A DNA stretch of 21,908 bases from Bacteroidota bacterium (GTDB lineage: Bacteria > Bacteroidota > Bacteroidia > Bacteroidales > F082), in the NCBI GenBank assembly GCA_002686705.1, contig NYYH01000033.1, positions 1 through 21,908 of the forward strand, read 5' to 3'. A model generated the notes under the pieces. That model was not told the origin of the DNA. It was given only the letters and a program-made list of their open reading frames with translations, and ran no database searches. A program made the translations under genes and the position numbers. Positions within the stretch are counted from its first letter, which is position 1. The number at the start of each line of letters is the position of its first letter. Shown here in pieces: positions 1 through 8,600 of this stretch.

Positions 1-56
1 TTTCTTTACTTTTTAAGATTAATAAAATTATAAAATATATATCTTAAATTTGACTC

Positions 57-326
57 GTGAAAAGTTCACTTTTTGCTGAAACTATACACTCTGGCAATAC
101 AGCAAGAGATGGTAAAATGCCAATGAATACAACTGGTGGTTTAATAGGATGGGGACATCCAACCGGTGCCACTGGAGTACACCAGGCAGTGACCATATGG
201 CAGCAGCTTACAGGAAAAGCTGGTAAATCACAAATAAAAATAACAGATGATCGGCCCTATGGTATGACAATAAACATGGGTGGTGATGATGTAACTGTTG
301 TTGCTATTGTTTACAAAAGAGCATAA
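57..326 (+). pseudogene. Thiolase (acetyl-CoA acetyltransferase family), C-terminal fragment
   Basis: The 89-residue product matches only the last quarter of a thiolase (usual length about 390). It contains the glycine-rich stretch GGLIGWGHPTGATG (residues 27-40), whose His34 corresponds to the catalytic histidine of the GHP motif. The N-terminal nucleophile cysteine and most of the fold are missing. The second catalytic cysteine, expected near the C terminus, is replaced in the segment INMGGDDV, as in some divergent thiolase-like proteins. A stop codon lies in frame at 51-53, and bases 1-50 are AT-rich with no thiolase-like coding in any frame. The GTG at 57 is only a nominal start. The fragment ends just before a strong terminator at 338. 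I read it as the 3' remnant of a decayed or rearranged gene, though an expressed short protein cannot be excluded. Confidence 0.7.
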
Positions 327-337
327 AATGACCAAAT

Positions 338-369
338 AAAAAAGCTCACCAGGCAGGTGAGCTTTTTTT
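338..369. terminator. Bidirectional rho-independent terminator
   Basis: A perfect 13-bp inverted repeat (338-350 and 356-368) encloses the 5-base loop AGGCA. The GC-rich core is GCTCACC/GGTGAGC. The A-run on the left and T-run on the right give a U-tract in either direction. It lies between the thiolase fragment (ends 326) and the convergent minus-strand gene ending at 431, so it can stop transcription from both sides. Confidence 0.9.
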
Positions 370-430
370 GTAATATGAGGAAATTTATATCTCTTTATTT
401 CCTTTTGAAATTTTTCTATTCTAACATCAA

Positions 431-1510
431 TTATTTAACTGGTACTCCATTTGATATTGTAGAAATTGATGCAACTCCATAGGTTTCGGTTGTGAAATTT
501 ACCAGATTGGGATGGGCTACAATTCCATTCCATAAATCAGATTCTAAATATGTATTCATAGAGTCTTCATCAGTAAAATAATACACACCACCAAAAACAC
601 CATCGCTTGTATTTCCAATAAAGGTCTTTCCAATTAAACCATCTATATTTTCAGGTGAAAAATTTGAACCTACCTTTGATCCTAGTTCGGCATGCTCTTC
701 AAGTGTCATGTTTTCAAGTTCGTAATTTACAATTAGAACGCGGATATCTTTCGCATCATCGCCATTACTAGAAGTTTTTCTTGCAGACGCAATCCCATTT
801 GTAACCTCTGATATTGGGGCAACAGAATAAACTTCTGTTGTGAAATTAACTAAATTTGGGTGTGCTACAATCCCTTTCCATAAATCAGAGTTTAGATAAG
901 CATTCATGGAAGCTTGATCTGTGAAATAGTACACACCACCATAGACACCATCATCAGTATCTCCAATAAAGGTTTTACCAATAAGTCCATGTACATTTTC
1001 AGATGTAAACATAGGTGCTACCTGAGCGCCAAGTTTAGCATGATCATCAAGGCTAATATCCTTTAATTCATAATTAACTACCAATACACTCATTGGTCCA
1101 CGCAGCATTAATTTAAAAGCATCCAAGTCATATTCATTACCATAGAATAGCGTGCTCATGCGCATAATATCAGCGGCAATTAAGATTGCTGTTTTAATTT
1201 CTTCTTCTGTTGCTCCTAGCCTTCTTGCCTCAGTAACATGATATGGAACACAGTAATCGCATTTAGTAGCGGCAGCAGTTCCAAGTGCTATAAGGTGAGC
1301 ATCTTTTTCATTAATTACTCCTTTAGTATATAATCCCATCTGTGATTCAAAATATTTATCTGCGCTTTTTAATATTGATGTAGGATAGATTACATTAAAC
1401 GGACTTTTAGATAATAATTCTGATTTTTCCTGTTCTGTTAAAGGAGGGTCTTGTGCAAAGCCAATGCTTGCAAAAACTAGCAATAAAAGTGTTAAAAAAT
1501 AATTTTTCAT
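431..1510 (-). CDS. Exported AhpD-like (carboxymuconolactone decarboxylase family) protein with two YdhR-like domains
   Basis: The 359-residue protein starts with a signal peptide (hydrophobic 4-18, likely cleavage after FA19). Residues about 40-135 form a carboxymuconolactone decarboxylase/AhpD-like helical domain with a CxxC redox pair (C84, C87) and H91, the arrangement used by AhpD-type alkylhydroperoxidases. Two copies of an about 95-residue alpha/beta-barrel domain follow (142-236 and 258-352). Each has the signature GKTFIGxTxDGVxGGVYYFTD, resembling YdhR-type putative monooxygenases (GGxYxFTD). The copies lie 116 residues apart and are close to identical in places, so this is a recent internal duplication. 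The function is probably oxidative, such as peroxide or reactive small-molecule handling outside the cytoplasm, but the substrate is unknown. A single -7-like element on the minus strand (1587-1594) lacks a clear -33 partner. Confidence 0.8.
   Translation of the reverse strand: MKNYFLTLLLLVFASIGFAQDPPLTEQEKSELLSKSPFNVIYPTSILKSADKYFESQMGLYTKGVINEKDAHLIALGTAAATKCDYCVPYHVTEARRLGATEEEIKTAILIAADIMRMSTLFYGNEYDLDAFKLMLRGPMSVLVVNYELKDISLDDHAKLGAQVAPMFTSENVHGLIGKTFIGDTDDGVYGGVYYFTDQASMNAYLNSDLWKGIVAHPNLVNFTTEVYSVAPISEVTNGIASARKTSSNGDDAKDIRVLIVNYELENMTLEEHAELGSKVGSNFSPENIDGLIGKTFIGNTSDGVFGGVYYFTDEDSMNTYLESDLWNGIVAHPNLVNFTTETYGVASISTISNGVPVK
455..739 (-). repeat. Tandem domain repeat, copy 2 (C-terminal YdhR-like domain)
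   Basis: It encodes residues 258-352 of the AhpD-YdhR-YdhR protein. It is clearly similar at DNA level to 803-1087, with an offset of exactly 348 bases (116 codons) and no relative frame change. Long shared blocks include the DNA encoding DLWxGIVAHPNLVNFTTE. Confidence 0.85.
803..1087 (-). repeat. Tandem domain repeat, copy 1 (first YdhR-like domain)
   Basis: It encodes residues 142-236 and is the partner of 455-739. A linker of about 20 residues (237-257), rich in Ser, Asn and Asp, separates the two copies in the protein. Confidence 0.85.
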
Positions 1511-1731
1511 AGTAAATTAGTTTGTTAAGTTATTAATTATTTAGTCGCTAATATATCAATTAAAAAAATAATACCATATCTGGTAACAAAATTATCATAC
1601 TAAAACAGATTGCGTAATAGCTTATTTCTACGTAATTATAAATATTTGTACAAACAGCTATGCTCTGAGAAATTATGTAGTATTTTTAGCTTTATATTTA
1701 CTCGCTAAATTTAGCATAATACAAAGTGTAT

Positions 1732-1764
1732 TTTAAAAGCTGAACCATTGGCAAAGTATTTTTG
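1732..1764 (+). promoter_or_regulatory. Bacteroidota-type promoter of the M3 peptidase remnant
   Basis: TATTTTTG at 1757-1764 matches the -7 consensus TAnnTTTG. A near-match -33 element (TTTA, 1732-1735) lies 21 bases upstream. The -7 element ends 28 bases before the ATG at 1793, close to the spacing seen upstream of tatA and the lipoprotein at 12053. It also shows that the in-frame ATG at 1748 lies upstream of the likely transcript start. Confidence 0.45.
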
Positions 1765-1792
1765 TCAATCATTTTTAATTAAACTTAACACA

Positions 1793-2035
1793 ATGAAAAG
1801 GTATATAAAAAACAAATTTTTACTGGTCTTATTAATGGTTATAAGTGTATTTATGAGTTGTAAACAAGAAACGAAGGACGCTATGGTTGATAACATATTA
1901 TTAAAGGAATGGACAGGACCATATGGCGGCGTGCCTGCTTTTGACCTAATGAAAGTTGAAGATGTAAAAGATGCACATAAAGTAAAGATTAATTTTTTCA
2001 TAGCAATTTGTTTTGGTATTAATTTGTTTTTATGA
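1793..2035 (+). pseudogene. M3-family (Dcp-like) peptidase lipoprotein, N-terminal fragment
   Basis: The reading frame from ATG 1793 gives 80 residues: a basic start, a hydrophobic segment (9-20) and a lipobox-like FMSC with C23. A segment around residues 34-63 (ILLKEWTGPYGGVPAFDLMK) resembles the extreme N terminus of Bacteroidota peptidyl-dipeptidase Dcp/M3 oligopeptidases, which continue for about 650 more residues and carry HExxH. Here the similarity stops near residue 66 (about base 1990). An AT-rich, low-complexity tail then runs to the stop at 2033-2035. No continuation is visible in other frames up to 2292. I read it as the 5' stump of a deleted gene. The family assignment rests on a short stretch and is moderate. 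Confidence 0.55.
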
Positions 2036-2292
2036 GTATATGCAAAAAATTATTTTTTACGAATTAAAAGTGATATTTGACTGGTTAATAGTTAATTGTG
2101 ATAATATGATTAATTATTACAAAGATAAATATGACACATTATTGTTCAATGATTTGCAAGATATAAATAATTAGTGAATTGACAGCATTTTTTAACTTCG
2201 GAATGCAATTTGTTTAGTGACTTATATTGAATGCACTTAAAATGGCCTTGTATTTACATCGACTAATTGGAGAGGATTTAAACATATAATTG
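2036..2292. other. AT-rich gap without recognisable gene
   Basis: This spacer lies between the M3 peptidase stump and the C terminus of the first large T9SS protein. All frames are broken by stops, and I see no RNA gene, no clear hairpin terminator for the minus-strand gene ending at 2293, and no terminal inverted repeats. It is probably eroded coding DNA or plain spacer. Confidence 0.5.
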
Positions 2293-5200
2293 TTAATTTT
2301 TCACAACCATCTTCTGTATGAAGTCATTACCGTTATCAGTCAAAATAACCAGATAGATTCCATCTTTAAGTTTACCTGTATTAACAAATGAAACTCCTGA
2401 TTTTGATACCTGAATACGATTATTTTGATAAACCGGCAAACCGGTCAGATCAATAATCTTTAGTTCAAAATATCCGTTTTCGATATTATCTGTTTTAACA
2501 TAAAATTTACCATTATTTGGATTTGGATAAATTCCTAACTCAAAATAATTCTGTTCCTTAATTCCTGTGCAATTCACAAATTCCACAAGAATTTCATCAT
2601 ATCCAGCACAACCCGATGAGTCAATGGTTTCTACAAAAATATATTGTACACCATATCCTTTATCTATTGTGTCAATAATAATTGTTTGAGTTGTGCCGCC
2701 GGTCGACCATAGGTATTCTATACTAGCATTTCCGGCATCTAGTACCCAAGTTGTAGAACCACAAAGGCTTGTATCGGGGCCAAGGTTCACTTCTGGTGCA
2801 GGAAGCACATTAACATAAACAGAATCAATTGAAAAATGTTCACCATCAGAAACTTCTACTATGTACCATGTTGATACAAAAGGGATGGAAATAGGTCTTG
2901 CCTTATCTGAAGTAAATCCTTCAGGGTTCGAAGTCCATACAAATAATAATGTGTCGAATATACCTGGAACCTGAGCTGTTAAGTGAATAAACTGACCTGG
3001 ACACACTTCATTAAAATCAACGAAAGCATTAACAGCAATATGAACTGTTTTAAGCGTTATGGGTACTTCAGTTATACTGTTCAAGGGATCATTAGAGGAA
3101 ATAACTGCAGTTGTTGAATAAGTATCTTCAGGTAAATTTTCTGCATTGAAATTAACAGCTACAAAATTTGTATCTCCGGGAAATACTAAACCGCTTAAAG
3201 GATAAATATCCAGCCATCCTTGAACAACTACCGTATAATCCTCAACCTCTCCAAAGGTAGTAGTTCCGCATGGATTTAGTTCTCCGGTATATGTTATTCG
3301 AATCCTCATCTTGGTTATACCACTAATAGCTCCTGGGAGAGGTGATATTGTACCTGTGAATTTGTCAGTACCAGGTATACTTTGCATCAATGTTTGTTCA
3401 TCATTATCAAATATCTCATTTCCGTTCCAGTCGATCCATACGCCGCATTGGTCTAAGTCAAAGGGTTCCCCGTTGGTAACAATAATATCATAAGTATCAC
3501 CAACTGTAAATGTTGTTGATAGTTCGGAATAGTCAGTATAGTTATCACTTCCGGTATTTATGTTGAAGATATCACCAACTTCAACACCGCTTATATATTC
3601 ATTTCCTTGTCCACCGCCTCCTGATGCGGAACAATAACTATTTGCTTTTGAGGATGATAAAAGACTTATGCTGTATTCTAGATCAAGTTGGCCCGTATTA
3701 ATTATTGAGATTTCATTTTCTGATTGGGTTCCAATTACAAGCGTGTCATAGATACTGTCAGGGGCAACCGATATTATCACATCTCCCCATTGTAAAGATA
3801 TCCCGGAAGCTCCTGATTCAATATTATCTATGTAATATGCCGTTACACGATAAGTAAAAAGACCATATTGTGGAAGTAAATCTGAATAAGTTGTATCAGT
3901 TGTAGAGGCTATAGAATCACCATCCCTGTAAATAATAAATTTCAAAAAACCTGCTACTTCTTCGTATGACCATGTGAGGATTGTAATTCCTGTTTCAAAT
4001 TCAATTTCACCACTAAGAGAGGTAGGTCTATTTACGGGATTTGTTTCATAAGGAGAACAAAATGACATTGCATATCCTAATCGGTTATCCGTCCAAATAG
4101 GGTAAACCATACCATTTTTTGCATGTATTCCAAGGTAATCACCCATGTATTTGTCAACCAAACCAGGTATAGGTGCCGGTGTAAAGCTCACATCACTCAC
4201 TTTAAATTCTTCCCACGATGACCCTCCATCAACAGAGTTTGCACAATAAACTTCACATTGAGCAGTATCCACATTTCGATCATCATAGTATATCATGCTT
4301 AGTATTCCGTTAGTCGGATCACAGGTTATCCAGGAAAAAAAATGTTGTTTACCAAGTCCTGCCTCATCACTATTTACTTTAAGAGGATTGCTCCATGTTC
4401 CTCCCTTATCAGATGACTTAATAACATAGATGTCGATATCATTGCCTGTATTTATTCCAGGTGTACCAATATTAGCCCAGGTAATATATATCGCTCCATT
4501 ATCTGCTCCGTTACTATTGTCAACCGTTGCAACGGGAAATGAATTTACTCTCATGTTTTTACTTGTTCCTGACGCTCTAATACCTCTTATATTTGTTATT
4601 ATCCTTTGAGCTGGTTCCCATGAAACGCCACCATCAAGCGAGGTAGCCATCCCGATAGCTGATTCATCACTTCCACCAGAGGGCCAGCTATCATAGATAG
4701 CCCAAACTGCATAAATCTCACCATTTGGTCCGGTACTTAAATTAACGCCCTGATTATGACTTCCTGCGTTAACATCAGAACTGATATCGCTATTAACAGT
4801 CCAGGTATTTCCATTATCAGTTGAATAACTAAAACCTATTTCTGCATCGTACAGCCCTCCAGCATTCGTCCAGGCAACATATAAGTTACCCTCATAAGGG
4901 CTTGAAGAACTATTGTCAATCCACATATGATTTTTATCAGTAATTATCCCTGGATTTGGTGCAGCTTGTTTTACTGTCCATGTGGATCCTTGATCGTCAG
5001 AATACGATACTCCCATACCCCCGCTGTTATTAATAAAATTTACATACCATCGCCCATTTAGTCCTATAGTAGCTGCAGGATCACCTCCATTATCGGTGCC
5101 TGCTCCTTCAATATCCCCTTCCCAGATTTCACCCGAAGTAAATGAATAGAGTGCATTTGCACCATAGGCAGTATCTACATTGCTGTTAGTAGAATTATTT

Positions 5201-5538
5201 GAGTTTAATAAGTTGGTCTCATCAAGAGGGTTGACAAACACTGAATTTTCGCTTTGGGTTGAACCAATTTCAGTAACAGGAACATCAGGAGAATCGATAG
5301 TAATAACTGAATAGGCCTTAATATTACTTCCAGTAAATATTGCAGATTGAACCTCAATATCAGGATTATAATCAACCAGGCCTTTTTTTGCTGCCTGGCG
5401 CCAGTAACCCTGATTGTCAATTCTTGTATCTACTCCATCGCTAAATTTAATTCTCTTACTAATTGCCCAATTTGTGCCAAATCCAAAGGCAAGTAAGAGT
5501 AGAATAGTTATTATTACTTTAATTATTTTCATGTCCAT
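2293..5538 (-). CDS. T9SS-exported Asp-box (sialidase-like) propeller protein with GEVED and PKD-like modules, paralog A
   Basis: Numbered from ATG 5538, the product has 1081 residues. MKIIK at 5532 is equally plausible; the longer frame to 5598 adds a non-signal-like N terminus. An N-terminal hydrophobic export signal covers 5-22. The motif TRIDNQGYW (38-46) is shared with paralog B. Residues about 95-500 form a BNR/sialidase-like propeller with five Asp boxes (SxDxGxxW) near 180, 239, 300, 375 and 435. An FnIII-like domain (503-585), a GEVED domain (about 632-772, ending GEVEDYTVVV) and Ig/PKD-like modules (775-990) follow. Residues 1000-1081 are a type A sorting domain starting YPNPNNGKF. 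No sialidase RIP motif is evident, so glycosidase activity should not be assumed. The role is likely cell-surface or secreted binding. A terminator separates it from paralog B, so it probably has its own promoter. Confidence 0.85.
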   Translation of the reverse strand: MDMKIIKVIITILLLLAFGFGTNWAISKRIKFSDGVDTRIDNQGYWRQAAKKGLVDYNPDIEVQSAIFTGSNIKAYSVITIDSPDVPVTEIGSTQSENSVFVNPLDETNLLNSNNSTNSNVDTAYGANALYSFTSGEIWEGDIEGAGTDNGGDPAATIGLNGRWYVNFINNSGGMGVSYSDDQGSTWTVKQAAPNPGIITDKNHMWIDNSSSSPYEGNLYVAWTNAGGLYDAEIGFSYSTDNGNTWTVNSDISSDVNAGSHNQGVNLSTGPNGEIYAVWAIYDSWPSGGSDESAIGMATSLDGGVSWEPAQRIITNIRGIRASGTSKNMRVNSFPVATVDNSNGADNGAIYITWANIGTPGINTGNDIDIYVIKSSDKGGTWSNPLKVNSDEAGLGKQHFFSWITCDPTNGILSMIYYDDRNVDTAQCEVYCANSVDGGSSWEEFKVSDVSFTPAPIPGLVDKYMGDYLGIHAKNGMVYPIWTDNRLGYAMSFCSPYETNPVNRPTSLSGEIEFETGITILTWSYEEVAGFLKFIIYRDGDSIASTTDTTYSDLLPQYGLFTYRVTAYYIDNIESGASGISLQWGDVIISVAPDSIYDTLVIGTQSENEISIINTGQLDLEYSISLLSSSKANSYCSASGGGGQGNEYISGVEVGDIFNINTGSDNYTDYSELSTTFTVGDTYDIIVTNGEPFDLDQCGVWIDWNGNEIFDNDEQTLMQSIPGTDKFTGTISPLPGAISGITKMRIRITYTGELNPCGTTTFGEVEDYTVVVQGWLDIYPLSGLVFPGDTNFVAVNFNAENLPEDTYSTTAVISSNDPLNSITEVPITLKTVHIAVNAFVDFNEVCPGQFIHLTAQVPGIFDTLLFVWTSNPEGFTSDKARPISIPFVSTWYIVEVSDGEHFSIDSVYVNVLPAPEVNLGPDTSLCGSTTWVLDAGNASIEYLWSTGGTTQTIIIDTIDKGYGVQYIFVETIDSSGCAGYDEILVEFVNCTGIKEQNYFELGIYPNPNNGKFYVKTDNIENGYFELKIIDLTGLPVYQNNRIQVSKSGVSFVNTGKLKDGIYLVILTDNGNDFIQKMVVKN

Positions 5539-5614
5539 ATCCGAAATCAATCGCAAATTAGTAATATATTGATAATAATGCCTTGGTAAAAGTTGCATAT
5601 GAAGTAGGAAAAAT

Positions 5615-5653
5615 AAAAAAAGCTGCCCAAATAATTATCAGACAGCCTTTTTT
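5615..5653 (-). terminator. Rho-independent terminator of paralog B
   Basis: On the minus strand GCTGTC (5641-5646) pairs with GGCAGC (5622-5627) through six base pairs including one G.T, around a 13-base loop. Seven U follow (A-run 5615-5621 on the plus strand). It lies 15 bases after the stop of the 5668-9108 gene. The opposite face also ends in a T-run (5648-5653). Confidence 0.75.
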
Positions 5654-5667
5654 GTGATTAGTTTTAC

Positions 5668-8600
5668 TTATTTCCTCAACACAATCTTCCTTGTGGTTGA
5701 AACACCTTCATTGGTTACAATAATTGTATAATTACCATCTGAATAGTTACTTAAATCGACTTTTTCGATATGTGTTCCGGATACAACAATGTTATTAAGA
5801 TTATAGATTATAGATCCTGCAACATTTATGACTTTGATATTAACAGGATTGTTAGTCTCACTATTAATTTCAATATTAAATATACCTTGGGCAGGATTAG
5901 GATAGACTCTCAATTCAATCGAAGCCTGCTCATCAATACCTGTACAATTAACAAACTCTATAGAAATATCCCCACTATTAACACAGTCAAATTCTGTTGT
6001 AACTTCAACGGAATAGTTATGTACTCCATAACCAATCCCAAGTGTATCAGCAGTGATAGTTTGAGAAGTAAGGCCATTAGACCAAAGATATGTTGAACCA
6101 GGATTTCCTGCATCAAGAGTAATGCTAACATCACCACAAACCGCAGTATCAGCTCCAAGATTAACCTCAGGAATACTAGCAAAATTTAAATAAACAGTAT
6201 CATTTGAGGAACAGCCATCAGTATTTGTAACTTCTACCCAGAACATAGTTACTCCTGATCCAGTTGCTACAATAGTTTGTGAAATTGCGCCCGTTGACCA
6301 TAGATATGTATCTCCAGGATTCCCAGCGTCGAGGTCGTGATGAGTTTCATCACAAAGTATCTGATCTCCACCAAGATCAACAATAGGCAAAGGATAGACT
6401 GTAACTGACACTGATGCATCCAAAGTTATAAGACCATCATTAACTGATACAAAATACTCAGTATTTTCTGTAGGAATAACAGTAGGATCAGACACATCAG
6501 AAGTAAATCCCTCAGGGACTGATGTCCAGGAATAAGTATAGCTTCCACTACCACCTGTAGGGATTGCCTCTAACTGTGAACTTTCGCCAAAACAAATACC
6601 ATCAGGATCGGCAGATGCCGAAAGTTGCATATTTGTTATGTACAAAGTAAACGAGACCGGATATGAAGCATTATTCAGATCATTTGTAATAAACTCTACT
6701 TCGTCTTCATAAGTTCCGATGTCCATATCAGTTCCATCGAAAGTAACGGTAACCATCAGTGAATCTCCGGGTGCTATAATACCTTCATCTGGATCGAGTG
6801 TAAGCCAGTCAGCTATTATCAGTGTGTAATCTTCAACCTCACCATATTCAGTGCTACCATAAGCATTAAGTCTACCAGTACCACCTAAACGAATCCGCAT
6901 ACGCGTAGAACCCTGTACACTTCCCTTTGGTGCAACAATAGTTCCTTTGAAAAAACCAAATTCTTTATCATCATTAAGCACTATTGCAGCCTCATCAAAA
7001 ATACCATTTTGATCCCAGTCAACCCAAACTTTACATTGATCACCTTTATAAGGGTTATTGCAAAGCACCTCAATTGGATAAAACTGTGAAGTTTTAATGT
7101 TGGCATACATACTGGTGAAATCGTTGTAACTGTCAAAACCTGATGTATTGTACAAGTTGCCAACAGAAACCATATGAATGTACTCATCTCCGCCACCTCC
7201 AGCAATTTCATAATAGGGTTTAACGGTATTCTTAAAGAAAGGGGATAATGAAAAGTCAAGATCAAGCACTCCTGTGTTTTTGATTTTCATCATCTGCACA
7301 TCAGTTTCTTCTGGATATATTACAGACATATAGCTAATTGGAATAATTTCAATAGTAGATGAACCATATTGAGTCTCAGAAGTTGTTCCACTTGATTCAA
7401 CATTACCACTGTAAACAGCAGTAACTTTATATGTATAATAGCCATAATCGGTTATTTGATCTGTAAAAGTTTCTTCGGTTGCGGTACCAACAAGAACATC
7501 ATTCCGATACACGTTGAAATGCATAAAGCCTGTTGTGCCACTAAAACTCCAATCTAATATACATTCCCCAGTTTCCTGGTTCGTTGCTGTATTAAGACCG
7601 GTTGGAGCAATAATATCTATAGTTTCAAATACTGATACATATGTCATTGCAGGCCCCGCTCTGTTATCAGTCCATGTAGGATATACATAACCGTTAAGTG
7701 CAGTAATTCCAAGATAATCACCAAAATATCCACTTGCCAATCCTGGAATTGGTTGAGGAGTAAATGCAACATCACTAACTTGAAAATCTTCCCAGGTTTC
7801 ACCAGCTGTATTAGAAGTTGCAGCCCATGTTTCTGCCTGGTTGTTATTTGTATTTCTGTTATCGTAGAACACTACACTAAGAATACCATTTGAAGGATCA
7901 CACGTAATCCATGGCATATAATGCGCTTTACCCTGTCCAATTGGATCCTGATTTATACGAATTGGATCTGACCATATATCACCTCCATCCGTAGATTTTA
8001 TCATATAAACATCTCTATCACTACCTGTATTTACACCGGGAACGCCAATATTAGTCCAAACCACATAAATATTCCCATCGTTGGAACCACCACTAATATC
8101 AACAGTCATGACAGGAAAAGCAGCAACACGCATATTTTGAGGCACACCAGAATTTCGGATCCCTCTAATATTGCTAATTATTCTAGTAGAAGCTTCCCAT
8201 GTTTCTCCTCCATCAAACGACTTAGCAAATCCAATTGCGGTCTCATCCGAAGGCCAATTATCATAAATGCACCATGCAGCATAAGCTTCTCCATTGGGAC
8301 CAGTGTGAACATTTACTCCTTGATTATGACTTCCTGCATTAACAGCCAAGCTAATTACTTTTCTGTCAGACCAGGTTTCGCCATTATCGTTTGAATACTT
8401 TAGAACTATTTCCCCATCGGAAGAACCACCAAAGTCAGTCCAGGCATCATACAAATTGTTCTCGTAGGGGCTACCTACCTTGCGATCGAGCCACAAATGG
8501 TTTTTATCGCACATCTGTCCAGGATTAGGAGTCACTTGAACATGAGTCCATGTTTGCCCTTGGTCATCAGAATGTGCCACGCCTTGTCCACTACTTTTTA

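Noticed and set aside
5205..5420. Minus-strand overlapping reading frame inside the paralog A gene
   Set aside because: It lies in another frame of a convincing T9SS protein gene, with no signal, motif or promoter of its own.
5539..5598. Longer start of paralog A at 5598
   Set aside because: The extra 20 residues are polar or aromatic and precede a complete export signal; paralog B starts directly with its signal.
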